Source of the DNA: Streptococcus pneumoniae | GTDB lineage: Bacteria > Bacillota > Bacilli > Lactobacillales > Streptococcaceae | Direction of reading: 5' to 3' | NCBI RefSeq assembly: GCF_001113365.1 | Contig: NZ_CKYA01000008.1 | Coordinates: forward strand, 12,745-76,744 | Length of the DNA: 64,000 nucleotides | Shown: positions 7,573 to 21,251 of the stretch, in pieces | Numbering within the stretch: position 1 is the stretch's first letter | How the letters are laid out: the number at the start of each line of letters is the position of its first letter | The notes under the pieces: generated by a model | What the model was told of the DNA's origin: nothing | What the model saw: the letters and a program-made list of their open reading frames with translations, nothing else | Database searches by the model: none | Made by a program: the position numbers and the translations under genes

Positions 7573-7851
7573 ATGAAAAAATTCGACAATTATATTATTG
7601 AGAAGCCTTGCGATTCTAATTCAGATAAACTGCAAAAAATCTTAATAATTGAAAGTTTGGTAGATGATATTTTGCAATTTTCTCTCACAATCAATAATAG
7701 TGTAGGAGAGATTTTCCTCCTACAACCGTTTCAAAAGAAAACTATCTTTATTCCATGTTATTTTGAGGAAGATATTGTGAAAGTCAAAGATGATGATGAA
7801 GTTGAGTGGGATTTGTTAGAATTTCAAAAATTTAGAGCATTTTTGGCTTAG
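7573..7851 (+). CDS. Small acidic protein linked to lactococcin 972-type transporters
   Basis: A 92-residue soluble protein with no signal peptide or membrane segment and an acidic middle (VKVKDDDEVEWDLLEF). Nothing catalytic is recognisable. Its central part aligns by eye with the 103-residue protein of cluster 2 (36365-36676): both have L-x-x-ILI-x-E near residue 22-27, an amphipathic stretch ending in a basic patch, and an acidic V-x-D-x-x-E-x-D motif, and both follow the ABC ATPase. This shared position suggests a cytoplasmic accessory or immunity role. The start is weakly supported by GAAGAGAAAG about 8 bases upstream. Function unknown. Confidence 0.72.
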   Translation: MKKFDNYIIEKPCDSNSDKLQKILIIESLVDDILQFSLTINNSVGEIFLLQPFQKKTIFIPCYFEEDIVKVKDDDEVEWDLLEFQKFRAFLA

Positions 7852-7923
7852 TAATCTGTGTTGAAGGCTCAAAATCTATGGTAAAAAAGTAGCTTTGAAA
7901 ACGTATTACCTCCAAAGATTTAG

Positions 7924-8049
7924 TTAAATAATGATTTAACACAAAAAGAAATTATTGAAGTTCTGGAAAGATGTTGTTTCAGTATTGAGAAAAAGTGGGA
8001 AAAACTTGCGATTTTCACAGAGAAAGGAAGAAAAAGTATAGAAATATAG
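7924..8049 (+). pseudogene. C-terminal gene fragment without a start
   Basis: An open frame of 41 codons reads LNNDLTQKEIIEVLERCC then FSIEKKWEKLAIFTEKG and ends at TAG 8047-8049. A stop codon (TAG 7921) sits just before it and there is no ATG, GTG or TTG with a ribosome site. The composition looks like a real helical protein tail rather than random sequence. It may be what is left of another gene of this bacteriocin island. Origin unknown. Confidence 0.4.
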
Positions 8050-8175
8050 TCAATTGAAACAAAAACAGGACAAAAGAACCTTTTGTGCCATATTTTTCTC
8101 CTTTCGCTTTACAATTGGCTTGAACACCTTTTATTGTATCGCGTTCGGAGTTTTTTGGGTATAACATTCGACGCG

Positions 8176-8199
8176 CACCCGCATAGCGGGTGTTTTTTT
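8176..8199 (+). terminator. Terminator of the bacteriocin operon
   Basis: A 7-bp stem CACCCGC / GCGGGTG with an ATA loop, directly followed by seven T. It is GC-rich in otherwise AT-rich sequence and reads in the direction of the bacteriocin operon. A second hairpin, GTCTCGC / GCGAGAC (8200-8223), follows immediately. Confidence 0.8.
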
Positions 8200-8228
8200 G
8201 TCTCGCACCTAACGGAGCGAGACGAACT

Positions 8229-8311
8229 AATAGTCACTTAATCAAAAAACGCACCATATCAAAGACTAAAAATTTGATATTATGCGTCATATCTTAAACT
8301 AATTGACTATT
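8229..8311 (-). terminator. ndk terminator nested in a longer inverted repeat
   Basis: On the minus strand the inner stem ACGCATAATATCAAA / TTTGATATGGTGCGT is followed by six T, a good terminator 49 bases past the ndk stop. The outer ends (AATAGTCAcTTA and TAAtTGACTATT) are also inverted copies, so the whole 83 bases can fold into one long hairpin, a shape typical of small non-autonomous repeats. I could not match it to a named element. Confidence 0.65.
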
Positions 8312-8359
8312 CTTTCTATTCAAATGAGCTTTTAACCAATCTATTTAGTCAATCAACTC

Positions 8360-8773
8360 TTAAAACCAAAGAGCAATTTCTCGCTTAGCTGACTCTTCTG
8401 AATCTGAACCATGTACAACATTTTGAATAGCTTGGTTTTCACTAGCAGCTTTTGCAAAATCACCTCGAATCGTTCCTGGTAAAGCTTCTTCTGGACGAGT
8501 TGCCCCCATCATAGTTCGCCAAGTTTCAATTACTTTGGGACCAGAAATGATACCTACAAGAACAGGTCCTGAAGTCATAAATTCACGAATCGGTGGGTAA
8601 AAACTTTGACCAACCAAATCATGATAGTGCTGATCAATTAACCTTTCTGAAACCTGTGTACGCAACTCCAATTTTTCGATTGTAAATCCACGTTGTTCGA
8701 TGCGTTTCAACACTTCACCCACTAGTCCTCTTTTTACACCGTCTGGTTTAATGATAAAAAATGTTTGTTCCAT
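8360..8773 (-). CDS. ndk: Nucleoside diphosphate kinase
   Basis: Transfers the gamma phosphate of ATP to NDPs through a phosphohistidine, keeping (d)NTP pools balanced in the cytoplasm. The 137-residue length and the N-terminus [20 protein letters not shown] are typical. The active-site His lies in NVVHGSDS, near residue 117. The start at 8773 has AAAGGAG 8 bases upstream. The reading frame stays open through the neighbouring BOX element and could in theory begin 88 codons earlier, but that extension is BOX sequence and the internal ribosome site fixes the start. It sits downstream of rpoC, separated from it by the BOX. Confidence 0.96.
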   Translation of the reverse strand: MEQTFFIIKPDGVKRGLVGEVLKRIEQRGFTIEKLELRTQVSERLIDQHYHDLVGQSFYPPIREFMTSGPVLVGIISGPKVIETWRTMMGATRPEEALPGTIRGDFAKAASENQAIQNVVHGSDSEESAKREIALWF

Positions 8774-8813
8774 ACCTGTCTCCTTTGTCAGCTTCTTTCT
8801 TTTATACTCTTCG

Positions 8814-9044
8814 AAAATCTCTTCAAACCACGTCAACGTCGCCTTGCCGTAGGTATGGTTACTGACTTCGTCAGTTCTATCCACAACCTCAAAACAGTGT
8901 TTTGAGCTGACTTCGTCAGTTCTATCTACAACCTCAAAGCAGTGCTTTGAGCTGACTTCGTCAGTCTTATCTACAACCTCAAAGCAGTGCTTTGAGCAAG
9001 CTGCGGCTAGTTTCCTAGTTTGCTCTTTGATTTTCATTGAGTAT
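8814..9044 (+). repeat. BOX element, boxA-(boxB)3-boxC
   Basis: Full-length BOX: ATACTCTTCGAAAATCTCTT with the GTCGCCTTGCCGTAGG stretch (boxA), three 45-bp boxB units each holding the CAAAGCAGTGCTTTG-type dyad and ACTTCGTCAGT, then boxC ending TTTTCATTGAGTAT. It lies between rpoC and ndk. Because boxB is 45 bases (15 codons) the minus-strand frame stays open throughout and enters ndk in frame. Confidence 0.95.
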
Positions 9045-9090
9045 TATTTTACCACATTTCATGGAAAAATGGAGAAAGTTTTCAGAAAAG

Positions 9091-9113
9091 AAAAAGAGAA
9101 CCCGAAGGCCCTC
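9091..9113 (-). terminator. rpoC terminator with a UUCG loop
   Basis: On the minus strand GAGGGCC-TTCG-GGTTCTC folds into a 7-bp stem capped by the very stable UUCG tetraloop and is followed by TTTTTCTTTTC. It lies about 10 bases past the rpoC stop. Confidence 0.8.
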
Positions 9114-9123
9114 TCATTCTCTT

Positions 9124-12100
9124 TTATTCTACTGTTTCTTCCACAGTTTCAACGACAGTATCCACAACTACTTCTGTTGCTTCTTCATTCCCTTCTTCCT
9201 CTACTGGAGGATTAAGGTATTCTTCTTCGTTGATAGCATGTGGTTCAAGGTTACGGTAGCGAGCCATACCAGTACCTGCTGGGATGATCTTACCGATGAT
9301 AACATTTTCTTTAAGTCCAAGGAGATGGTCTTTCTTACCACGGATAGCCGCATCAGTGAGGACACGAGTTGTTTCCTGGAAGGAAGCCGCTGACAAGAAA
9401 CTATTTGTTTCAAGTGAGGCTTTGGTAATTCCCATAAGGACTGGGCGACCTGTCGCTGGAACTCCACCTGCGATAAGGACATCTTTGTTGGCATCTGTAA
9501 AGTCATTGATATCCATAAGGGTACCCATGAGAAGGTCTGTATCTCCTGGATCCATGACACGGACTTTACGGATCATTTGACGAACCATTACCTCGATGTG
9601 TTTGTCACCGATTTCTACCCCTTGGCTACGGTAAACTTTTTGTACTTCACCGAGAAGATAAGTTTCAACTGACAAGACATCGCGAACTGCAAGGAGGCGT
9701 TTTGGTTGGATTGAACCTTCTGTAAGAGCAGCACCACGCGCTACTTGGTCCCCAACTTCGACACGCATACGAGCTGTAAATGGAACGACGTACTCACCTT
9801 CGCCAGTTTCACCCTTAACAAAGACTTTCTTAGTACGAGTTGATGCATCTTCTTCGATAGCTGTAACTTGTCCTTTAACCTCTGTGATAACCGCTTCCCC
9901 TTTAGGATTGCGGGCTTCAAAGATTTCTTGGACACGAGGAAGACCCTGAGTGATATCGGTATTTGAGGCAACCCCACCCGTGTGGAAGGTACGCATTGTA
10001 AGCTGTGTACCAGGTTCCCCGATAGATTGGGCAGCGATTGTACCAACTGCTTCACCAACTTCAACCGCATCACCAGTCGCCAAGTTGATACCGTAACAGT
10101 GACGGCAGACACCATGACGAGTGTTACATGTAAATACAGAGCGGATAGTCACTTCTTCCACACCAGCATTGACAATTTCACGCGCCTTGTCTTCTGTAAT
10201 CAATTCATTTGGACCAATGATCACTGCACCAGTTTCTGGATGTTTAACAGTTTTCTTAGTGTAACGACCGTTGAGACGCTCTTCGAGTGACTCGATCATC
10301 TCTTTTCCTTCTGCGATAGAGCGGATCAAGAGACCACGGTCAGTTCCACAGTCGTCCTCACGGATGATAACGTCTTGGGCAACGTCAACCAAACGACGAG
10401 TCAAGTAACCTGAGTCGGCTGTCTTAAGGGCCGTATCGGTCATACCTTTACGGGCACCGTGAGTTGAGAAGAACATTTCCAATACCGACAAACCTTCGCG
10501 GAAGTTTGAAAGGATTGGCAATTCCATGATACGTCCGTTCGGAGCCGCCATCAGACCACGCATACCGGCAAGCTGTGAGAAGTTTGAGATGTTACCACGG
10601 GCTCCAGAGTCCATCATCATAACGATTGGGTTCTTAGGATCTTGGTTAGCAATCAAACGTTTCTCTAGTTTTTCACGGGCAGCACGCCATTCAGCTGTAA
10701 CAGCATTGTAACGCTCGTCGTCTGTAATCATACCACGACGGAATTGTTTTGTGATTTGTTCTACACGTTTGTGTGATTCTTCAATGATTTCAGCCTTGTC
10801 ATCAACGACTGGGATGTCGGCAATACCCACTGTTAATCCTGCTAGAGTTGAGTGATGGTAACCGAGGTTCTTCATACGGTCAAGTAAGGCAGAAGTTTCT
10901 GTCGTACGGAAACGTTTAAAGATTTCAGCGATGATATTTCCAAGGTTTTTCTTCTTGAATGGAGGGTTAAGTTCAAGATTGCTGATAGCTTCCTTGATAT
11001 CTCCACCAAGTGGCAAGAAGTATTTAGCTGGAACGCCTTCTGTCAAGTTGGCATTGTTTGGTTCTTGCAAGTATGGTAGACCCTCTGGCATGATGTCGTT
11101 GAAGAGGATTTTACCAACTGTTGTAAGCAAGACCTTGTGTTTTTGCTCTTCTGTCCAAGGCTTGTTGAGGCTGTCTGTTGCGATACCAACACGTGAATGG
11201 AGGTGAACATAACCATTACGGTAAGCCATAACCGCTTCATCACGGTCTTTGAAGACCATTCCTTCACCTTCACGACCAGCTTCTTCCATTGTCAAGTAGT
11301 AATTACCCAAAACCATGTCCTGAGATGGAGTAACAACCGGTTTCCCATCTTTCGGGTTCAAGATGTGCTCAGCAGCTAGCATGAGGATACGAGCTTCTGC
11401 TTGGGCTTCTTCTGAAAGCGGTACGTGGATGGCCATTTGGTCTCCGTCGAAGTCGGCATTGTAGGCTTCACAGACAAGTGGGTGCAAGCGAAGGGCCTTA
11501 CCATCAATCAAGACTGGCTCGAAGGCTTGGATTCCCAAACGGTGAAGGGTCGGTGCGCGGTTCAAAAGTACTGGGTGTTCTTTAATCACTTCTTCAAGAA
11601 TATCCCAGATACGCTCATCTCCGCGTTCCACCAAGCGTTTAGCAGCTTTGACGTTTTGCACAATATCACGGGCAACGATTTCACGCATCACGAATGGTTT
11701 AAAGAGCTCGATCGCCATTTCACGTGGCACACCACATTGGTACATCTTAAGCGTTGGACCAACGGCGATAACGGAACGTCCTGAAAAGTCAACACGTTTA
11801 CCGAGCAAGTTTTGACGGAAGCGTCCTTGTTTACCTTTAAGCATGTGGCTCAATGATTTCAGTGGACGGCTACCTGGCCCTGTGATTGGACGACCACGAC
11901 GACCATTGTCAATCAAAGCGTCAACCGCTTCTTGAAGCATACGCTTCTCATTTTGAACGATGATACCTGGTGCATTCAACTCAAGCAAACGAGCCAAACG
12001 GTTGTTACGGTTGATAACACGGCGGTAAAGGTCATTCAAGTCAGATGAAGCAAAACGGCCACCATCCAACTGCAACATTGGACGAAGATCTGGTGGAATA

Positions 12101-12801
12101 ACTGGAAGGATGTTGAGAATCATCCATTCAGGTTTGTTTCCAGACTTGTAAAAGGCATCCAAAACATCCAAACGACGGATGGCTTTGACACGTTTTTGTC
12201 CAGTAGCTGTTTTCAACTCTTCTTTGAGTTCAGCAATTTCTTTTTCAAGATCTACTTGTTTCAAAAGGTCTTGGATGGCTTCGGCACCCATCTTGGCAAC
12301 GAATGATCCATAACCATACTCACGCAAGCGCTCACGGTATTCGCGCTCTGTCATGATAGACTTGTGCTCAAGTGGTGTATCCTTAGGATCAATCACCACA
12401 TAAGCCGCAAAGTAGATAACTTCCTCGAGGGCACGAGGGCTCATATCAAGGGTCAAGCCCATACGGCTTGGAATCCCCTTGAAGTACCAGATGTGAGATA
12501 CAGGAGCCTTCAACTCGATGTGTCCCATACGCTCACGACGAACTTTTGTACGCGTTACTTCAACCCCACAACGGTCACAAACAATTCCTCTGTAACGAAT
12601 GCGTTTATACTTACCACAAGCACATTCCCAGTCTTTTGTAGGTCCAAAGATAACTTCATCAAAGAGACCTTCACGTTCTGGTTTCAAGGTACGGTAATTG
12701 ATTGTTTCAGGTTTTTTGACTTCTCCATAAGACCATGAACGGACTTTGCTTGGAGAAGCTAGGGTGATTTGCATACTTTTAAAACGATTTACATCAACCA
12801 C
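9124..12801 (-). CDS. rpoC: DNA-directed RNA polymerase subunit beta'
   Basis: Catalytic beta' subunit of RNA polymerase. The 1225-residue length is normal for streptococci. Visible landmarks are the N-terminal zinc ribbon ([20 protein letters not shown], about residues 59-78), the lid/rudder region, the absolutely conserved [15 protein letters not shown] that binds the catalytic Mg, the bridge helix region, and a second zinc site (CGTDRG, then [13 protein letters not shown]). The C-terminal tail is a low-complexity acidic [15 protein letters not shown]. It follows rpoB by 32 bases with GGAAAG-type ribosome site and is co-transcribed with it. Confidence 0.99.
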   Translation of the reverse strand: MVDVNRFKSMQITLASPSKVRSWSYGEVKKPETINYRTLKPEREGLFDEVIFGPTKDWECACGKYKRIRYRGIVCDRCGVEVTRTKVRRERMGHIELKAPVSHIWYFKGIPSRMGLTLDMSPRALEEVIYFAAYVVIDPKDTPLEHKSIMTEREYRERLREYGYGSFVAKMGAEAIQDLLKQVDLEKEIAELKEELKTATGQKRVKAIRRLDVLDAFYKSGNKPEWMILNILPVIPPDLRPMLQLDGGRFASSDLNDLYRRVINRNNRLARLLELNAPGIIVQNEKRMLQEAVDALIDNGRRGRPITGPGSRPLKSLSHMLKGKQGRFRQNLLGKRVDFSGRSVIAVGPTLKMYQCGVPREMAIELFKPFVMREIVARDIVQNVKAAKRLVERGDERIWDILEEVIKEHPVLLNRAPTLHRLGIQAFEPVLIDGKALRLHPLVCEAYNADFDGDQMAIHVPLSEEAQAEARILMLAAEHILNPKDGKPVVTPSQDMVLGNYYLTMEEAGREGEGMVFKDRDEAVMAYRNGYVHLHSRVGIATDSLNKPWTEEQKHKVLLTTVGKILFNDIMPEGLPYLQEPNNANLTEGVPAKYFLPLGGDIKEAISNLELNPPFKKKNLGNIIAEIFKRFRTTETSALLDRMKNLGYHHSTLAGLTVGIADIPVVDDKAEIIEESHKRVEQITKQFRRGMITDDERYNAVTAEWRAAREKLEKRLIANQDPKNPIVMMMDSGARGNISNFSQLAGMRGLMAAPNGRIMELPILSNFREGLSVLEMFFSTHGARKGMTDTALKTADSGYLTRRLVDVAQDVIIREDDCGTDRGLLIRSIAEGKEMIESLEERLNGRYTKKTVKHPETGAVIIGPNELITEDKAREIVNAGVEEVTIRSVFTCNTRHGVCRHCYGINLATGDAVEVGEAVGTIAAQSIGEPGTQLTMRTFHTGGVASNTDITQGLPRVQEIFEARNPKGEAVITEVKGQVTAIEEDASTRTKKVFVKGETGEGEYVVPFTARMRVEVGDQVARGAALTEGSIQPKRLLAVRDVLSVETYLLGEVQKVYRSQGVEIGDKHIEVMVRQMIRKVRVMDPGDTDLLMGTLMDINDFTDANKDVLIAGGVPATGRPVLMGITKASLETNSFLSAASFQETTRVLTDAAIRGKKDHLLGLKENVIIGKIIPAGTGMARYRNLEPHAINEEEYLNPPVEEEGNEEATEVVVDTVVETVEETVE

Positions 12802-12833
12802 TATTTCTTCCCTTTCTATTCTAAGTGAACTGC

Positions 12834-16445
<3,612 letters not shown>

Positions 16446-16593
16446 GATGATTCTCCTTTGTAAATAAGTTCCAAGCCTTGTCAATCAGGCTTTTCTAATC
16501 GTCATATGGTTGTAAAACCCTTATCACCGTGTCCTCTTGATAAATTTTCAGAATCTTTAAGTCTTTATTACAAGTACTCGAAATCCTGAAAAA

Positions 16594-16643
16594 AAGCACA
16601 AAAAGAGCAGCTAAATCTGACTTTTTCAGAAGATTTAACTGCT
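16594..16643 (-). promoter_or_regulatory. Attenuator-like hairpin in the rpoB leader
   Basis: On the minus strand AGCAGTTAAATCT / AGATTTAGCTGCT (one bulge each side, loop about TCTGAAAAAGTC) is followed by TTTTTGTGC and then TTTTTTTC, the form of an intrinsic terminator. It lies about 50-100 bases downstream of the rpoB promoter and some 150 bases before the rpoB start, so it could lower readthrough into rpoBC. A competing small hairpin GTCTG / CAGAC (16662-16681) lies just upstream. Confidence 0.6.
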
Positions 16644-16698
16644 GTGAGTCTTGTCTGGACAATATTTCAGACAAAACCTACGACAAATGATTACTTAT

Positions 16699-16727
16699 AT
16701 TATACCCTATTTAGCTAGACTTTTCAA
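16699..16727 (-). promoter_or_regulatory. rpoBC promoter
   Basis: Minus strand TTGAAA (16722-16727), exactly 17 bases, TATAAT (16699-16704). Transcription would start near 16692, giving a leader of about 247 bases before the TTG start of rpoB. No other gene lies in that leader. Confidence 0.8.
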
Positions 16728-16868
16728 GGGGATTCAGTAGATTTTTGGCAATTTTTCCCATTTTTTCCTATAGAAAACTTAGCATCACATTCGAATCACA
16801 CTATGGTACAAAAAACTGAAAAAGCTATTGACTGAAAATCATTTTCAAGGTATAATAATAAACGTTAA

Positions 16869-16939
16869 GGCGGTATAGCCAAGTGGTAAGGCACGGCTCT
16901 GCAAAAGCTTGATCGTCGGTTCAAATCCGTCTACCGCCT
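16869..16939 (+). tRNA. tRNA-Cys (GCA)
   Basis: 71-base cloverleaf: acceptor GGCGGTA / TACCGCC plus discriminator T, D-loop AGTGGTAAGGC, anticodon GCA at 16901-16903 within CTGCAAA, T-loop GGTTCAAATCC. It is a lone plus-strand gene, with a terminator about 35 bases downstream. Confidence 0.96.
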
Positions 16940-16973
16940 TTCAATACCGAATTTATCGGAATTTATCAAGACA

Positions 16974-17000
16974 AAAAGCCCGTAAAATAGGGCTTTTTTT
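16974..17000 (+). terminator. Terminator of tRNA-Cys
   Basis: AAAAGCCC / GGGCTTTT stem with an 8-base loop and a run of T, reading away from the tRNA. It may be bidirectional and also serve the CBS-domain gene that ends at 17128 on the other strand. Confidence 0.8.
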
Positions 17001-17127
17001 ATTTTTTCTTCGGATAAATACGGATAATTTTGAAAAACTTTTGGAGTAAAGTTCTTTCCATGACATAATCCCCTCATGAAATCAACTGAAAAAAGCTTCA
17101 TCACGCATGGTGACAAAAGCCTCTAGT

Positions 17128-18459
17128 TTACTCTGTTTCTTCTTCTATTTCAACTTCGGTAATTTGGACTTTTACCTTGGTAACACGTCCATTTTTCACT
17201 TTATCATTGGTTAAGATAAGCTGTTTGTTTTGGCTGACCAATTCATAGCTGAGTTTCTCAGTCGTTGGAATGGTCCCTACTCCTGTCAAATAGTAACCAG
17301 CGATGGTATCAACGTCATCACTTTCCAGTTCAACATCAAAGTAATTATTGAAATCATTGAGGGTCATAGTTCCTTGAACAATGTAGGTATCCTCGCCAAT
17401 CTGATGAACATCTATTGCTGCTTTGTCCGTTTCATCATCAATTTCACCAACAATTTCCTCTAAGAGGTCTTCCAAAGTCACCAAACCAGCCATACCACCG
17501 TATTCATCCAGCAAGATTGCCATTTGTCTTTGGGTATTTCGCAATTCTTTTAACAAGTCATCCACAAAAATGGTTTCAGGTACAAAAAGTGGATCTTGTA
17601 AAATTTTCTTCCAAACAATATTATCAAAACCGTCCACAAAACCAGCCTTAAGGAGACTCTTGGTGTGAATGATGCCAATCACATTGTCCTTATCCCCATC
17701 GTAAACCGGGATACGGGAAAAGTTTTGTTTTAAAATACTTTGGATAATGGCTTGACTATCATCCTGAATATCCACCATAAAAGCATCCGTTCGAGGAACC
17801 ATAACCTCTCGTGCCATTAGTTCATCGAGCGAAAAGACACCTTGTAGCATCTCAATCTCATCAGCATCCAATGTTTCTTCACTATTTGTCAGCATATAGG
17901 CAATTTCATCACGGGTCATCTTTTCATCCGCATCATCGAATGACATAGGAGTCAAATGGCTCAAGAAATTGGTCGAAGCAGCTAAAAGCCAAACAAAAGG
18001 ACTGACTAGTTTTCCGATCCCAATGATAACCGGCGCTGTACGAATTGCCAAGGCATCCTTTAGATTAAGAGCGATTCTCTTAGGATATAATTCCCCAAAA
18101 ACGATGGAAATATAGGTCAAAAATGCCAAGGATAGAAAAGTTGCCACGGCTTGTGCTGTTTCGCCATTCCCAAGCCAAGAGGCAATCACACGTCCTAGAG
18201 TATCAGCTAAACTCGCCCCTGATAAGATTGTAATCAGGGTGATTCCTACCTGAATGGTTGATAAAAAGTGGTTAGGGTTTTCTAGTACCTTCAGCAGGCG
18301 GATGTAGCGTCTGTCTCCTTCTTCCGCCTTTTGTTCAACCCGCGCACGATTAAGAGAAACCATGGCCATTTCTGTGGCTGAGAAAAAGGCATTTAATACC
18401 GTCAAGATAAACAATAAAACAAATTGTAGCAACAAATTCTGACTACTTGGGTCTTCCAT
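17128..18459 (-). CDS. HlyC/CorC family membrane protein (DUF21-CBS-CBS-CorC_C)
   Basis: 443 residues starting at MEDPSSQNLLLQFVLL (AGGAGAAG upstream); an alternative start 10 codons earlier has no ribosome site. The N-terminal half is a DUF21/CNNM membrane domain with four hydrophobic segments (about residues 8-30, 65-90, 100-125, 140-165). It is followed by two CBS domains (about 210-340, with REVMVPRTDAF and RIPVYDG) and a C-terminal CorC/HlyC transporter-associated domain. Relatives of this layout handle Mg2+ efflux; older annotations call them haemolysins, for which there is no evidence here. It is a single-gene unit. Confidence 0.9.
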   Translation of the reverse strand: MEDPSSQNLLLQFVLLFILTVLNAFFSATEMAMVSLNRARVEQKAEEGDRRYIRLLKVLENPNHFLSTIQVGITLITILSGASLADTLGRVIASWLGNGETAQAVATFLSLAFLTYISIVFGELYPKRIALNLKDALAIRTAPVIIGIGKLVSPFVWLLAASTNFLSHLTPMSFDDADEKMTRDEIAYMLTNSEETLDADEIEMLQGVFSLDELMAREVMVPRTDAFMVDIQDDSQAIIQSILKQNFSRIPVYDGDKDNVIGIIHTKSLLKAGFVDGFDNIVWKKILQDPLFVPETIFVDDLLKELRNTQRQMAILLDEYGGMAGLVTLEDLLEEIVGEIDDETDKAAIDVHQIGEDTYIVQGTMTLNDFNNYFDVELESDDVDTIAGYYLTGVGTIPTTEKLSYELVSQNKQLILTNDKVKNGRVTKVKVQITEVEIEEETE

Positions 18460-18570
18460 AGTTCTTCTCCTAAAATAGTATCTTGTCACTTATTATATCA
18501 CAAAATCTAGTCCAGTACATATTATTTTTTCTCAGTGTCTATTCTAGTTCTACTTAAATTGTCCAAAAAG

Positions 18571-18602
18571 AACCCCTACATCCATAAGTGACATAGGAGT
18601 TT
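18571..18602 (-). terminator. endA operon terminator
   Basis: On the minus strand AACTCCTATG...TGTAGGGGTT pairs over 8-9 bases (with G-U pairs) and is followed by CTTTTT. It lies 10 bases after the endA stop. Confidence 0.7.
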
Positions 18603-18612
18603 ATTTTGTATT

Positions 18613-19656
<1,044 letters not shown>

Positions 19657-19670
<14 letters not shown>

Positions 19671-20940
19671 CACTTGCCTCAATCCGCTGAATCTTAGCAC
19701 CTAGCTGTGCCAACTTCTCATGGAAACGGTGGTAACCTCGATCCAAGTGAACCAATTTACCGACCACAGTTTCTCCCTGTGCTACCAAACCTGTCAAAAT
19801 CAAGGCTGCACTGGCACGAAGGTCAGTTGAAAGAACTTCTGCTCCCTGCAAAGCTTGTCCACCAACAATACGAGCTGTATCACGGATAATCTCAGAATGC
19901 AAGCCCATGCGACGCATTTCTTCTAGATGTTGGAAACGATTTTCGAAAACTGTCTCCACCATAGTTGATTCGCCTTTTGCGACGGTCATCAAGGCTGTAA
20001 ATTGAGCCTGTATATCTGTTGGAAATCCTGGGTGGGGCAAGGTTTTCACATGGACAGCTTTTAGATCTTCTAGTTGAGAGCGAACGCGAATTCCTTCAGT
20101 CTCCTCCGTCACTTCCACTCCCATTTCAAGCAATTTAGCAATCAAGGGACGGTTGTGCTCCCAGACAGCGTCTCGAATCAAGACATCACCACCAGTCATG
20201 GCAGCAGCTACCATAAAGGTTCCGGCTTCGATACGGTCTTGGACTACATTGTGAGTCGTACCATGAAGTTTCTCAACACCAGTAATGGTAATAGTCTCTG
20301 TACCAGCACCTTTGACCTTGGCTCCCATTTCATTAAGGAGAATGGCTAGGTCAACAATCTCAGGCTCACGCGCTGCATTTTCAATCACTGTCACCCCATC
20401 AGCTAGAGTCGCTGCCATCATCAAGTTCTGCGTAGCACCAACACTTGGAAAGTCCATATAGATATGAGCACCATGTAAGCGGTCAGCCTTGGCTTCGATA
20501 TAACCAGCAGTCTGGCTAATCTTAGCCCCCATAGCTTCCAGACCTTTCAAATGAAGATCGATAGGGCGGCTACCAATGGTACAACCACCTGGCATGGATA
20601 CTTTGGCATGACCTACACGGGCAAGGATTGGCCCTAATACAACGATGGAGGCGCGCATCTTGCTGACATACTTGTAAGGGGCTTCCTCAGTGATGTCGCC
20701 AGTAGCATCCACCTCAACAAGATGAGCCTCCTCATCAAAGTCAACCTTGGCATTCAAACCACCAACTACCTGATTCATAGTGAAAACATCTGATAAGATA
20801 GGAACATTCTGCAAAACAGTCTTTCCTTCACTGGCTAGAATAGTCGCTGCCAACAAGGGCAAGACTGCATTCTTTGCTCCTTCGATCGTAACACTTCCTA
20901 GCAGACGATTATCACCACCTTGAACCACAATTTTTTCCAT
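19657..20940 (-). CDS. murA: UDP-N-acetylglucosamine 1-carboxyvinyltransferase
   Basis: First committed step of peptidoglycan synthesis: transfer of enolpyruvate from PEP to UDP-GlcNAc in the cytoplasm. 427 residues with the normal EPSP-synthase-like double domain. The substrate lysine is in [10 protein letters not shown] (Lys23), and the catalytic, fosfomycin-reactive Cys is in [18 protein letters not shown] (Cys120). The enzyme should therefore be fosfomycin-sensitive at the active site. Low-GC Gram-positives usually have two MurA paralogues; this is the one linked to endA in pneumococcus. It is preceded by the DUF1146 gene with a 23-base gap. Confidence 0.97.
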
Positions 20941-20963
20941 ACTTATTTCCTTTACTCTTGATT

Positions 20964-21194
20964 TTATAATAATCCTCTAAACGCTTCTTGCCACAACTGA
21001 TATAGGCTGATAAAGAAAGAACTCATGATGTAGCCCATGACAATGCTAAAAAAGGCTACTAATAAACGAACTTTTCCTGTGTTCTCAGCTGTTACTTTTA
21101 AAACCTTTTCCCATCTAACAAGATCCTTTAAAAGGTAAAAACTCACATAAATAAAGAGCATGTGACTGCTTAGAGTGAATAATAATTGAACCAT
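20964..21194 (-). CDS. DUF1146-family small membrane protein
   Basis: 76 residues from the ATG at 21194 ([20 protein letters not shown]). A TTG-initiated frame 18 codons longer exists but has no ribosome site and contains the promoter. There are two membrane segments (about residues 4-24 and 42-62), the second in the DUF1146 motif [18 protein letters not shown]. Its function is not known; the family commonly sits next to murA or ATP synthase genes in Firmicutes. An extended -10 (TGGTATAAT, TATAAT at 21201-21206) ends six bases before the ATG and no Shine-Dalgarno is present, suggesting a leaderless transcript that would continue into murA. Confidence 0.82.
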   Translation of the reverse strand: MVQLLFTLSSHMLFIYVSFYLLKDLVRWEKVLKVTAENTGKVRLLVAFFSIVMGYIMSSFFISLYQLWQEAFRGLL

Positions 21195-21200
21195 TTGACT

Positions 21201-21209
21201 ATTATACCA
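21201..21209 (-). promoter_or_regulatory. Extended -10 promoter of the DUF1146-murA unit
   Basis: Minus strand TGGTATAAT, then AGTCAA and ATG. The six-base spacing puts the expected start of transcription on the start codon. No convincing -35 is seen. Confidence 0.55.
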
Positions 21210-21251
21210 TCTTCTCTGTTTGTGCGCTAGTTTGGAAACTTTACTCAAAAA

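Noticed and set aside
16931..17116. 61-residue minus-strand frame near tRNA-Cys and the ACCGAATTTATCGG-type sequence as a possible integrase relic or phage attachment site
   Set aside because: The frame overlaps the tRNA 3' end and terminator and has no ribosome site. No duplicated tRNA 3' end or integrase gene is seen.
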